A stretch of DNA of 64,000 nucleotides from Streptomyces albidoflavus (GTDB lineage Bacteria; Actinomycetota; Actinomycetes; Streptomycetales; Streptomycetaceae): positions 124,001 through 188,000 of the forward strand of contig NZ_JOII01000002.1 in assembly GCF_000719955.1 (NCBI RefSeq), given 5' to 3'. Numbering within the stretch: the stretch's first letter is position 1; every line of letters begins with the position of its first letter. Shown piece after piece: positions 45,424-53,551 of this stretch. Made by a program: the position numbers and the translations under genes. The notes beneath the pieces are model-generated. The model made no database searches and was not told the origin of the DNA. It worked only from the letters and a program-made list of their open reading frames with translations.

Positions 45424-46080
45424 TCATCCGTTCGGGGGACCGGGCTCACCGGTGGCGGCCAGCGCGGCGGCCGCGAACCCGGGGCCGGGGCTGGCGAAGA
45501 CCGGCGGTTCGGCGGGGAGCAGGGCGCGGGCCGGCTCCATGGACGCCTGGGCGAGGACCACGGCGTCGGTCCCGGTGACCGGGGTGAGGGCGGCGGCCAC
45601 GGCCCGGTGGTAGCCGTCGGTGTCGCCGGCCTCGAAGAGGTCCCAGGCGCCGGGAACCAGGAGGGTGGTGATCCGGGGGCGGTGTCCGGCGCGGCGGGCG
45701 GCCTCGGTGACCAGGTCGGCGGTGGGGCCGAGGGTGGAGGCGAGGGCGGCGGCCACGGTGATCCGCCCGTCCCCGGCGCGGGCCACCGCCGCCTCGGCCA
45801 TCGGCCGGTCGACCCGCAGCACCGGGACGGGGGCGGGCAGCGTCTCGGCGACGGCGCCGAGGGTGGAGCAGGTGCACAGGACGGCGCCGGCTCCCTCGTC
45901 CACCGCCCGCCGCACCACCTCGGCGATCTCGTCGGCGACGGCGTCGGGCCCCTCGCGCCGGGCCCGGTCGAGGAGTTCCGGAGCGACGGTGTGGCGCAGC
46001 GTCAGCCCGGGCCGCTGCCGGTCCCGCAGGGCGTCGAAGACCGGGACGTGCACGGGCGAGGTGTGCAGCAGAGCGAGCAT
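45424..46080 (-). CDS. Asp/Glu racemase-superfamily protein
   Basis: A 218-residue protein of the aspartate/glutamate/hydantoin racemase fold. One active-site Cys region is clear (GAGAVLCTCSTLGAVAE) and the partner Cys motif appears replaced (VVLAQASMEPAR, Ala where Cys is usual). That would fit a one-base racemase, a decarboxylase-like member or a non-catalytic relative. ATG at 46080 is the natural start. It lies 138 nt from the proline-rich protein gene and near the GNAT gene, all on the minus strand. Confidence 0.72.
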   Translation of the reverse strand: MLALLHTSPVHVPVFDALRDRQRPGLTLRHTVAPELLDRARREGPDAVADEIAEVVRRAVDEGAGAVLCTCSTLGAVAETLPAPVPVLRVDRPMAEAAVARAGDGRITVAAALASTLGPTADLVTEAARRAGHRPRITTLLVPGAWDLFEAGDTDGYHRAVAAALTPVTGTDAVVLAQASMEPARALLPAEPPVFASPGPGFAAAALAATGEPGPPNG

Positions 46081-46105
46081 CCGCCGATCGTACGGTCCGG
46101 GCCGT

Positions 46106-46471
46106 TCACCAGAGCGAGGGGTCCTCGGCCACCTTGACGCGGGCCGCCTCCAGCAGTTCCTCGGAGGCGGGCGCCGCCCGGTCGGGGTGGCGCTGGGCCC
46201 ACTGGGCGACGTAGGGGCAGAGCGGGGCGACGGCGAGCCCCTCGCGGCCGGCCGTCGCGTAGAGCTCGGCGGCCAGCGCGGAGGCGATGCCGTGGCCCTC
46301 GTGGCCCGGGTCCACGATGGTGTGGACCGGGGCCAGGGCCGCCTCGGGCGTCTCCAGGACGAGGTACTGGATGTGCCCGATCACCTCGTCCTCGGCGACC
46401 GCGCGGAGCATCCCCGCCGTCCGGTCGTCGATCAGCTCGGGGACGGGACGCTCGGTCGGGGACTCGCTCAT
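46106..46471 (-). CDS. GNAT-family N-acetyltransferase
   Basis: A compact 121-residue GNAT of the YidJ/COG2388 type. VIGHIQYLVLETPEAALAPVHTIVDPGHEGHGIASALAAELYATAG shows the beta strands and the acetyl-CoA loop (PGHEGHGIAS), then GLAVAPLCPYVAQWAQRHPD, the Cys-Pro-Tyr pattern of this small group. The ATG at 46471 has AGGAGCGAGG upstream. The acceptor is unknown. Confidence 0.85.
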   Translation of the reverse strand: MSESPTERPVPELIDDRTAGMLRAVAEDEVIGHIQYLVLETPEAALAPVHTIVDPGHEGHGIASALAAELYATAGREGLAVAPLCPYVAQWAQRHPDRAAPASEELLEAARVKVAEDPSLW

Positions 46472-46545
46472 TTCCTCGCTCCTTGGCCGGTCCGGCATTC
46501 CGGTCGCCACCGTACGTTCCGGGCGGCCGGGCGGCATGTGCACGG

Positions 46546-48429
46546 TCAGCCGACGGTCTCCCCCGCCTCGGTGGGGGCGAACTGGGTGCGGTACAGCTCC
46601 GCGTACCGGCCCTCGCGGGCCAGCAGGTCGGTGTGGGTGCCCTGTTCGACGATGCGGCCGTCCTCCACGACGAGGATGCGGTCGGCGGTGCGGACGGTGG
46701 AGAGGCGGTGGGCGATGACCAGGGCGGTCCGTCCGTCGAGGGCTTCGGCGAGGGCCTCCTGGACGGCGGCCTCCGAGGTGTTGTCGAGGTGGGCGGTGGC
46801 CTCGTCGAGGATGACGACGCGCGGGCGGGCCAGCAGCAGCCGGGCGATGGTCATGCGCTGGCGCTCGCCGCCGGAGAGCCGGTAGCCGCGCTCGCCGACG
46901 ACGGTGTCGAGGCCGTCCGGCAGCGAGGCGACGAGGCCGTCGAGGCGGGCGCGGCGCAGCGCGTCCCAGAGTTCCTCCTCGGTGGCGGCGGGGCGGGCGA
47001 GGAGGAGGTTGGCGCGGACCGACTCGTGGAAGAGGTGGCCGTCCTGGGTGACCATGCCGAGGGCGTCGCGCAGGGTGTCCGCGTCGAGGTCGCGGACGTC
47101 CTGGCCGCCGATCCGCACGGCGCCCGCGTCGGTGTCGTAGAGGCGGGGCAGCAGGGCGGCGATGGTGGACTTGCCGGCGCCGGAGGAGCCGACCAGGGCG
47201 ACGGTCTGGCCGGGCTCGGCGCGGAAGCTGACGCCGTGCAGGACCTCGGTGCCCTCGCGGCCGTCGAGGGCGGCGACCTCCTCCAGGGAGGCGAGGGAGA
47301 CCTTGTCGGCGGACGGGTAGGCGAAGACGACGTCCTCGAAGGCGACGTCGAGGGGCCCGTCGGGCAGCGCGCGGGGGTGCTCCGGTGCGGCGATGAGCGG
47401 CTTCAGGTCGAGGACCTCGAAGACCCGCTCGAAGCTGACCAGGGCGGTCATCACCTCCAGGCGGGCTCCGGCGAGGGCGGTCAGCGGGGCGTACAGGCGG
47501 GTCAGCAGGAGGGCGAGGGAGACGACGGCGCCCGGTTCCAGGGCGCCGCTCAGGGCGAGCCGGCCGCCGAGGCCGTAGACGAGGGCGAGGGCGAGGGCCG
47601 AGACCAGGGTCAGGGCGGTGATGAAGGTGTACTCGGCCATCGCGGTGCGCACACCGATGTCGCGGACGCGGCGGGCCCGTCCGGCGAACTCGGCGGACTC
47701 GTCCGCGGGCCGGCCGAAGAGCTTGACGAGGGTGGCGCCGGGGGCGGAGAACCGCTCGGTCATCCGGGTGCTCATGGCGGAGTTGTGCTCGGCGGCCTCG
47801 CGGCGCAGGGCCGCCATGCGGCGCCCTGTGCGGCGGGCCGGGAGGACGAAGACGGGCAGCAGGACGAGGGCGAGCAGGGTGACCTGCCAGGAGAGGCCGA
47901 TCATGACGACGAAGGCGAGGACCAGCGTGGCGACGTTGGAGACGATGCCGGCGAGGGTGTCGCTGAAGGCGCGCTGGGCGCCGATGACGTCGTTGTTGAG
48001 GCGGCTGACGAGGGCGCCGGTGCGGGTCCGGGTGAAGAAGGCGACGGGCATCCGCTGGACGTGGTCGAAAACGGCGGTCCGCAGGTCGAGGATGAGCCCT
48101 TCGCCGAGGCGGGAGCTGAGGCCCCGGGCGACCATGCCGAGCCCGGCCTCGGCGACGGCGATGGCGGCGATGAGCAGCGCGAGCCGGGTGACGAGGGAGG
48201 GGTCGGAGCCGGAGACGAAGGCGTTGACGACCTGTCCGGCGAGGACGGGGGTGGCGACGGCGAGCAGTGCGGTGGCGACACTGAGCACCACGAACCAGCC
48301 GATGCGGGCGCGGTGCGGCCGGGCGAAGGCGGCGATGCGGCGCACGGTGGCGCGGGCGAGGGGGCGGCGGTCCTGTTCGGCGTGGAGGACGCTGTAGAGC
48401 TGCGTCCATGCCGTGGTCTCCATGCTCAT
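46546..48429 (-). CDS. ABC exporter, fused permease-ATPase half transporter
   Basis: A 627-residue half transporter that should work as a homodimer. The N-terminal membrane domain (about 40-330) has six helices (IGWFVVLSVATALLAVATPVLA onward). The ATPase domain has Walker A VGSSGAGKSTIAALL, Q-loop MVTQDGHLFHESV, signature LSGGERQRMTIARLLL, Walker B RVVILDEATAHLD and H-loop IAHRLST. Substrate may be a drug, lipid or peptide. The ATG at 48429 sits 7 nt after a -10 box, so the mRNA is probably leaderless; a second ATG follows at 48423. Its promoter carries a 22-bp palindrome of MerR type. Confidence 0.93.
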   Translation of the reverse strand: MSMETTAWTQLYSVLHAEQDRRPLARATVRRIAAFARPHRARIGWFVVLSVATALLAVATPVLAGQVVNAFVSGSDPSLVTRLALLIAAIAVAEAGLGMVARGLSSRLGEGLILDLRTAVFDHVQRMPVAFFTRTRTGALVSRLNNDVIGAQRAFSDTLAGIVSNVATLVLAFVVMIGLSWQVTLLALVLLPVFVLPARRTGRRMAALRREAAEHNSAMSTRMTERFSAPGATLVKLFGRPADESAEFAGRARRVRDIGVRTAMAEYTFITALTLVSALALALVYGLGGRLALSGALEPGAVVSLALLLTRLYAPLTALAGARLEVMTALVSFERVFEVLDLKPLIAAPEHPRALPDGPLDVAFEDVVFAYPSADKVSLASLEEVAALDGREGTEVLHGVSFRAEPGQTVALVGSSGAGKSTIAALLPRLYDTDAGAVRIGGQDVRDLDADTLRDALGMVTQDGHLFHESVRANLLLARPAATEEELWDALRRARLDGLVASLPDGLDTVVGERGYRLSGGERQRMTIARLLLARPRVVILDEATAHLDNTSEAAVQEALAEALDGRTALVIAHRLSTVRTADRILVVEDGRIVEQGTHTDLLAREGRYAELYRTQFAPTEAGETVG

Positions 48430-48436
48430 GAGGGCG

Positions 48437-48467
48437 AAGCTAGGACCTCGACTTAAGTCGAGGTCAA
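48437..48467 (-). promoter_or_regulatory. MerR-type promoter: 19-bp spacer filled by a 22-bp perfect palindrome
   Basis: TTGACC (48467-48462) and TAGCTT (48442-48437) are separated by 19 bp. Between and over them lies the perfect palindrome GACCTCGACTT/AAGTCGAGGTC (48444-48465). An over-long spacer with a central dyad is the hallmark of promoters activated by MerR-family regulators, which untwist the DNA. No MerR gene is in the window. Confidence 0.7.
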
Positions 48468-48521
48468 GGGCGCCCGGCCGGAGGGGGTTCCTCCCGCCGG
48501 GTCGAGCCCCGGCGCGGGCGG

Positions 48522-49007
48522 TCAGAGGTCGGCGGCCGCCAGCATGCCGGCCTGGTACGAGCCGCCGGGCTGACGCACGATCACGGCGAGCCGGTTGGCG
48601 GCGTTGATCACCGCGACCTGGCAGACCAGGGCGGCGATCTGGTCGTCGTCGTAGTGGGCGCGGACCTGCTCCCAGGTGGCGTCCGAGACGCCCTGGTGGG
48701 CGTCGGCGAGCCGGGTGCCCTCCTCGGCGAGGGCGAGGGCGGCCCGCTCGGCCTCGGTGAAGACGGTGGACTCGCGCCAGGTGGCGACCAGGTGGAGCCG
48801 GGTGGCGCTCTCCCCGGCGGCGGTGGCCTCCTTGGTGTGCATGTCGACGCAGTGGCCGCAGCCGTTGATCTGGCTGGCCCGCAGCGACACCAGTTCCTGG
48901 GTCGAGCGGGGCAGCGGGGACTGGAGGATCACCTGGGCGGCGCCGAAGAACCGCTTGGCGAACCGGGTGGAGAGGGCGTTCTCGAAGAGGGGGAACCGGG
49001 CGTTCAT
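48522..49007 (-). CDS. Carboxymuconolactone decarboxylase/AhpD-family protein
   Basis: A 161-residue all-helical alkylhydroperoxidase-like protein. The redox-active pair is in RASQINGCGHCVDMHTKEA (CxxC with the downstream His), with LVSLRASQ before it. Such proteins act as peroxidases or thiol oxidoreductases and are the classic partner of ECF41 sigma factors. The ATG at 49007 has GAGGAC upstream; it diverges from the sigma factor gene. Confidence 0.9.
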   Translation of the reverse strand: MNARFPLFENALSTRFAKRFFGAAQVILQSPLPRSTQELVSLRASQINGCGHCVDMHTKEATAAGESATRLHLVATWRESTVFTEAERAALALAEEGTRLADAHQGVSDATWEQVRAHYDDDQIAALVCQVAVINAANRLAVIVRQPGGSYQAGMLAAADL

Positions 49008-49054
49008 GGTGGTGTCCTCACGTGTGGGCCGAGGTGGGTACCGGACATCCACCA

Positions 49055-49082
49055 GACGCCGGCCGCCCCGCCCGCCGTGACA
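49055..49082 (-). promoter_or_regulatory. ECF41-like promoter of the AhpD-family gene
   Basis: TGTCACG (49082-49076) and CGTC (49058-49055), 17 nt apart on the minus strand, match with one mismatch the TGTCACA / CGTC promoter described for ECF41 sigma factors, ahead of the AhpD-family gene. Confidence 0.5.
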
Positions 49083-49116
49083 GGGCGGGCACGTGACGAG
49101 CGCCACCGTGAACCGG

Positions 49117-49143
49117 TGTCACAACGCGGTGTCCGGCGGCGTC
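49117..49143 (+). promoter_or_regulatory. ECF41-like promoter of the sigma factor gene
   Basis: TGTCACA (49117-49123) and CGTC (49140-49143) are 16 nt apart, the described ECF41 arrangement, and point towards the sigma factor gene, implying autoregulation. Confidence 0.6.
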
Positions 49144-49193
49144 CTGTGCGCATGAGGAACCGACCGAGCGACCAGGACGGGCAGGAGCGGGCG

Positions 49194-50108
49194 ATGGACA
49201 CCGAGCATGGCGGGCGGACCGGGGCGGACGCGGCGACGGAGGCGTTCGTCGCCCACCGGAACCTTCTCTTCACCGTCGCCTACGAGCTGCTCGGCTCGGC
49301 GGCCGACGCGGAGGACGTGCTCCAGGAGACCTGGCTGCGCTGGTCCGGCGTCGACCTCGCCGAGGTCCGCGACCGGCGCGCGTACCTGGTGCGGATCACC
49401 ACCCGCCAGGCACTGACCCGGCTGCGCACCCTCGGCCGCCGCAAGGAGTCCTACGTCGGCCCCTGGCTGCCCGAACCCCTGCTCACCGCACCGGACGTGG
49501 CCGAGGACGTGGAGCTGGCCGACAGCCTCTCGATGGCGATGCTGCTGGTGCTGGAGACGCTGGCGCCGACCGAGCGCGCCGTCTTCGTGCTGCGCGAGGT
49601 CTTCGCGGTCGAGTACGAGGAGATCGCCGAGGCGGTCGGCAAGAGCCAGGCGGCGGTCCGCCAGATCGCCCACCGGGCCCGGGCGCACGTCGCGGCGCGG
49701 CGCCCCCGCTCCGCCGCCTCCCCGGCCGAGACGCGGCGGGCGCTGGAGGCGTTCCGCCGGGCGACGCTGACCGGTGACCTCCAGGGGCTGGTCGACATCC
49801 TCGCGCCGGACGTGGTCATGCTGGGCGACGGCGGCGGCGTGAAGCAGGCGGCGGCCCGGCCGGTCGTGGGCGCCGACAAGGTGGCGCGGCTGCTGGTGGC
49901 CGGGGTGGGCAAGGTCCCCGGCATCGGCGTGGACTCGCTGCGGCCCGCGCAGGTCAACGGCCACCCGGCGCTGGTCCTCAGCCTGGACGGGGAGCTGGAC
50001 ACCGTCGTGGCGCTCCGCCTGGACGAGGGTCTCGTCACCGGGATCTACGCCGTGCGCAACCCCGAGAAGCTGACCGGCATGGCGCGGGCCGCCGCCCTCT
50101 CCCGCTGA
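49194..50108 (+). CDS. ECF41-family sigma factor with SnoaL-like C-terminal domain (SigJ-like)
   Basis: A 304-residue sigma factor. Region 2 (VAHRNLLFTVAYELLGSAADAEDVLQETWLRW) and region 4 (LAPTERAVFVLREVFAVEYEEIAEAVGKSQAAVRQIAHRARAHV) are followed by a fused SnoaL-like domain that in ECF41 proteins both activates and restrains the sigma. The DGGGK-like motif (MLGDGGGVKQAA) and the C-terminal NPEKL are visible. ATG at 49194 has AGGAG 7 nt upstream; an in-frame ATG at 49152 is less likely. ECF41 sigmas have no separate anti-sigma factor. Confidence 0.92.
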   Translation: MDTEHGGRTGADAATEAFVAHRNLLFTVAYELLGSAADAEDVLQETWLRWSGVDLAEVRDRRAYLVRITTRQALTRLRTLGRRKESYVGPWLPEPLLTAPDVAEDVELADSLSMAMLLVLETLAPTERAVFVLREVFAVEYEEIAEAVGKSQAAVRQIAHRARAHVAARRPRSAASPAETRRALEAFRRATLTGDLQGLVDILAPDVVMLGDGGGVKQAAARPVVGADKVARLLVAGVGKVPGIGVDSLRPAQVNGHPALVLSLDGELDTVVALRLDEGLVTGIYAVRNPEKLTGMARAAALSR

Positions 50109-50125
50109 GCGGGGGCACGGGCCCG

Positions 50126-50914
50126 TCAGCCCAGCAGGAGGAGCTGGACCCCGCCGACGACCGTGGCCGCGAGGACCAGCTGGTCGAAGAGGGCCTGGTT
50201 GATCCGGTGGGCGAGGGCCCGCCCCAGCAGGGCGCCGGGGACGACGAAGAGCACCAGGACGGCGTCGAGCAGCAGGGAGGGCCCGTCGATGAGCCCGAGG
50301 CCGACGCTGAAGGGCACCTTGGAGGTGTTGACGATGAGGAAGAACCAGGCGGACGTCCCCAGGAATCCGAGCTTCCGGAAGCCGGCCGAAAGCAGGTAGA
50401 GCGACATCACGGGGCCGCCCGCGTTGGCGACCATGGTGGTGAAGCCGCCGAGGACGCCGTACCCCCGGGCCTTCAGGCGGCCTCCCCGGCCGGTCCCGGG
50501 CTCCTCCTCCGGCCCGGGTTCCCCGTCCGTCCCAGCCGGGGCGCGGGCGGCCCTGCGGCGGCGCCAGTACGTCATGGCGGACATCGCCAGCAGGATCGCG
50601 CCGATGGAGGTGCGGACCGCCCCGTCGTCGGCGAGGGCCAGGAAGGCGGTGCCGGCCAGCACCCCGGCGGCGACGGCCGGGAAGAGGCGCCAGAGCGTGG
50701 GCCAGTGGGCGTGCCGCCGGTAGACGAGGACGGCGCAGATGTCGCCGACGATGAGCAGCGGCAGCAGGACGCCGGTCGACTCCTTGGCGGGCAGGACCGC
50801 GGCGAAGACGGCGAGGCTGATGGTGTTGGCACCGCTGACGGAGGTCTTGGAGAAGCCGACGAGCAGGGCGGCCGCGGCGAGCAGGGCGAACGCCCCGGGA
50901 GTGATCGTGTCCAT
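50126..50914 (-). CDS. TSUP (TauE/SafE) family permease
   Basis: A 262-residue, roughly eight-helix membrane protein of the sulfite exporter TauE/SafE family. AALLVGFSKTSVSGANTISLAVFAAVLPAKESTGVLLPLLIVGDI and GFTTMVANAGGPVMSLYLL are the two diagnostic half motifs. A charged loop near residues 120-145 divides the halves. A -10-like TAGGAT lies about 10 nt before the ATG and no ribosome-binding site is seen. The transported anion (sulfite or organic sulfonate) is not determined. Confidence 0.85.
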   Translation of the reverse strand: MDTITPGAFALLAAAALLVGFSKTSVSGANTISLAVFAAVLPAKESTGVLLPLLIVGDICAVLVYRRHAHWPTLWRLFPAVAAGVLAGTAFLALADDGAVRTSIGAILLAMSAMTYWRRRRAARAPAGTDGEPGPEEEPGTGRGGRLKARGYGVLGGFTTMVANAGGPVMSLYLLSAGFRKLGFLGTSAWFFLIVNTSKVPFSVGLGLIDGPSLLLDAVLVLFVVPGALLGRALAHRINQALFDQLVLAATVVGGVQLLLLG

Positions 50915-50997
50915 GCGGAGGCCGATCCTATGCCCGGGTGTCAGGTGCACGTCCGGCAGCCCCCAGGGCGCCGTGCCCGGCCCGCCGTGCGGCCGGC

Positions 50998-51840
50998 TCA
51001 GTGCGCGAGGACGTCCGAGTCGTCGGCGGCCGCCTCGCCCCGGTCGAGCCCGGAGATCTCGTCCAGCTCGGCCCCGGTCAGCTCGAAGCCGAAGACGTCC
51101 AGGTTCTCCCGCATCCGCTCGGAGTGGCCGGACTTCGGCACCGGCACGATGCCCTGCTGGACGTGCCAGCGCAGCACGATCTGGGCGGGGGTGCGCCCGT
51201 GCCGCTCGGCGGCCCGTCGTACCGGCTCCTCGGCGAAGACGGTCCCGTCCCGGCCGAGCGGGCTCCACGCCTCGGTGACGATGCCGAGCTTCTCGTGGTG
51301 GGCCCGGACGCCGTCGCGCGTGTGGTACGGGCTCAGCTGGATCTGGTTGACGTCGGGCACCACCCCGGTGGTCTCGATGATCCGGTCCAGGTGGTGCGGC
51401 TTGAAGTTGGAGACGCCGACCGCCTTCAGCGTCCCCTCCCCCATCAGGTCGGCCAGGGTCCGGAAGGTCTCCACGTAGGCGTCCTGAGCGGGGTCGGGCC
51501 AGTGGATGAGGTACAGGTCGAGGTGGTCGGTGCCCAGGCGGGCGCAGCTCTCCTCGACGGCGCGGCGGGTGCCGGTGCCCTGCTGCTCCTTGGTGAGCTT
51601 GCTGGTGACGAAGAGCTCGTCGCGGGCGACGCCGCCGCCGCGCAGCCCGCGGCCGACACCGATCTCGTTGCCGTAGAGCGCGGCGGTGTCGATGAGGCGG
51701 TAGCCGTTCTCGATGGCGGTGGCGACGGCGTGCTCGGCCTCGGTGTCGTCGAGCGGGTAGGTGCCGAAGCCGAGGCGGGGCATCTCCGCGCCGTGGCGCA
51801 GCCGGACGGTCGGGGCGAGGGGCGGGATCGGTCCGGTCAT
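50998..51840 (-). CDS. Aldo/keto reductase
   Basis: A 280-residue NADPH-dependent reductase of the 2,5-diketo-gluconate reductase-like group. The tetrad is visible: Asp in YRLIDTAALYGNE, Tyr in the same motif, Lys in FVTSKLTKE and His in LDLYLIHWPDP. LKAVGVSNFKPHHLDRII and the cofactor-binding VPVPKSGHSERMRENLDVF follow. Substrates are likely aldehydes or ketones; nothing nearby specifies them. Confidence 0.93.
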   Translation of the reverse strand: MTGPIPPLAPTVRLRHGAEMPRLGFGTYPLDDTEAEHAVATAIENGYRLIDTAALYGNEIGVGRGLRGGGVARDELFVTSKLTKEQQGTGTRRAVEESCARLGTDHLDLYLIHWPDPAQDAYVETFRTLADLMGEGTLKAVGVSNFKPHHLDRIIETTGVVPDVNQIQLSPYHTRDGVRAHHEKLGIVTEAWSPLGRDGTVFAEEPVRRAAERHGRTPAQIVLRWHVQQGIVPVPKSGHSERMRENLDVFGFELTGAELDEISGLDRGEAAADDSDVLAH

Positions 51841-52006
51841 GGCGTCGGGACTCCTCGGGTCGGGGCCGGGCGGGCCTTGGCGGCGGGCGTGAGACAGGTT
51901 TGCCCGCGGGCTTCCATGATCCTTAGGGTGCGGGTCATGTGCGACACGATCCTGACCAGCCGGTGAGCGGCATCCCCTCCCTCATACCCGGCCCCGGGGG
52001 CCGGCC

Positions 52007-52927
52007 GTGACCGGAGTGCTGGAGGGCTTCGCCGTCATCGGGGCCCTCATCGCCGCCGGTTACCTGGCGGGGCGCGCCCGCGTCCTCGGGGAGCAGGGCG
52101 GCCCCGTGCTGACCCGGCTCGCCTTCCACGTGGCCTCCCCCGCCCTGCTCTTCACCACCCTCGCCGACGCCGACCTCGGCGCGCTGGCCTCCCCGGGCCT
52201 GCTGGTCACCGCCGCCTCGACGCTGCTGGTGGCGGGCGTCTACATCGCGGTGGGCGCGCTACGCCATTGGGGTACCGGGCCGACCACGATCGGCGCCCTG
52301 TGCGCGGGGTACGTCAACGCCGGGAACCTCGGCATCCCGATCGCGGTCTACGTGCTCGGCGACGCCACCCTGATCGCGCCGGTCCTCCTCTTCCAGCTGC
52401 TGATCGTCTCCCCGCTGGCGCTCACCGTCATCGACCTGTCCCGGCCGGGGGCGCGGACCTCGCCGCTGGCGGTGGTCACGGCTCCGCTGCGCAATCCGGT
52501 GGTGCTCGGTTCGCTGGCGGGGGTGGCGGTGGCGGCCGCGGGGGTGCGGGTGCCCGCTCCCCTGCTCGACCCGGTGGAGCTGCTGGGGGCGATGGCGGTC
52601 CCGGCGGTGCTGCTGGCCTTCGGGATCTCGCTGCGGGGCGCCACCTTGCCGGCCCGGGGGCCGGAGCGGGGGCAGGTGCTGCTGGCGGTCGGGCTGAAGA
52701 CGGTGGGCCAGCCGGTGGCGGCCTGGGCGGTGGGCGCGGGCGTCTTCGGGCTGACGGGCCCGGCGCTGCTGACCGTGGTGGTCACCAGCGCCCTGCCGGC
52801 CGCGCAGAACCTCTTCACCTACGCCTCGCGCTACGACACCGGCGTCCGGCTGGCCCGCGAGGCGGTGCTGCTCTCCACGGTGCTGGCGGTGCCGGCGCTG
52901 GTGACGGTCGCCGTACTGCTGGGCTGA
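52007..52927 (+). CDS. AEC-family (auxin efflux carrier-like) transporter
   Basis: A 306-residue permease with about ten helices in two repeated halves. FAVIGALIAAGYLAGRARVLGEQGGPVLTRLAFHVASPALLF is the first half motif, YVNAGNLGIPIAVYVLGD the conserved Asn-Gly-Pro stretch, and VVTSALPAAQNLFTYASRY the second half. The family exports organic acids or amino acids. GTG at 52007 starts MTGVLEGF; a nine-codon frame at 51938-51966 upstream is not thought significant. Confidence 0.84.
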   Translation: MTGVLEGFAVIGALIAAGYLAGRARVLGEQGGPVLTRLAFHVASPALLFTTLADADLGALASPGLLVTAASTLLVAGVYIAVGALRHWGTGPTTIGALCAGYVNAGNLGIPIAVYVLGDATLIAPVLLFQLLIVSPLALTVIDLSRPGARTSPLAVVTAPLRNPVVLGSLAGVAVAAAGVRVPAPLLDPVELLGAMAVPAVLLAFGISLRGATLPARGPERGQVLLAVGLKTVGQPVAAWAVGAGVFGLTGPALLTVVVTSALPAAQNLFTYASRYDTGVRLAREAVLLSTVLAVPALVTVAVLLG

Positions 52928-52930
52928 GGG

Positions 52931-52955
52931 CGGCCGGGGCCACAGTCCCCGGCCG
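52931..52955. terminator. Bidirectional hairpin terminator
   Basis: A perfect 9-bp stem (52931-52939 with 52947-52955) and 7-nt loop lies between the convergent AEC transporter and STAS genes. Confidence 0.7.
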
Positions 52956-52966
52956 GCCCGTCGCCC

Positions 52967-53356
52967 TCAGCGGGCGTGGTCGCCGTCGGGCAGCGGGGCC
53001 GCGAGCGCCTCGGCCACCGTCTCGTGCACCGGCAGGGCGCTCTGGAGGCCGATGAGCCCGAAAAGCCGCTCGCCGAAGGGGGAGAGCGCGGCGAACCGCA
53101 GCCGGGGCCCGATGGCGCCGTACGCCTGGAGGAAGACGTTGACCGTGCTGGAGTCGGCGAAGCCGACCCCGGAGAGGTCCACCACGACGGGGCCGGAGAC
53201 GGTCGCGGCGGCGTCGGAGAGGGCGGGGCCCAGGGGGGTGATGTTCTCCAGGTCGAGATCGCCGCCGAGCTGGACGACGATGCCTCCGCCTTCGGAGCGC
53301 TGCCGGATCTGGAGCGAACGGTCAGCGGGACGGGGGGACGGCTGGGCTGAGGACAC
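52967..53356 (-). CDS. STAS-domain anti-sigma factor antagonist
   Basis: A 129-residue SpoIIAA/RsbV-like protein. GIVVQLGGDLDLENITPLGPAL begins the fold and VVVDLSGVGFADSSTVNVFLQAYG carries the phosphorylatable Ser in DSS. In partner switching the unphosphorylated form captures an RsbW-like kinase and frees a sigma factor. The GTG at 53356 follows GAGAGG; longer frames are unsupported. It lies about 195 nt downstream of the ATPase gene on the same strand. Confidence 0.88.
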   Translation of the reverse strand: MSSAQPSPRPADRSLQIRQRSEGGGIVVQLGGDLDLENITPLGPALSDAAATVSGPVVVDLSGVGFADSSTVNVFLQAYGAIGPRLRFAALSPFGERLFGLIGLQSALPVHETVAEALAAPLPDGDHAR

Positions 53357-53551
53357 GACAACCTCTCTGATCAACCGGCTGGAGGCCGGTGGTCGTGGAC
53401 GATGCTCCCGTACGCACCACGGCCACGGAGCCGCGGCGCGAGGCCACACGATATGAGCGAGCGTCAGTCTTTGACAACAAGCGACTTCCCCCGTTTCTTC
53501 ACACTTCCCCCGGTGAACTTCCACGGCGTGGTCGGGCCGCCGCGGGGCAGG

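Noticed and set aside
51938..51966. Nine-codon frame MCDTILTSR upstream of the AEC transporter as a leader peptide
   Set aside because: Weak ribosome-binding site, no regulatory codon run and no attenuator hairpin.
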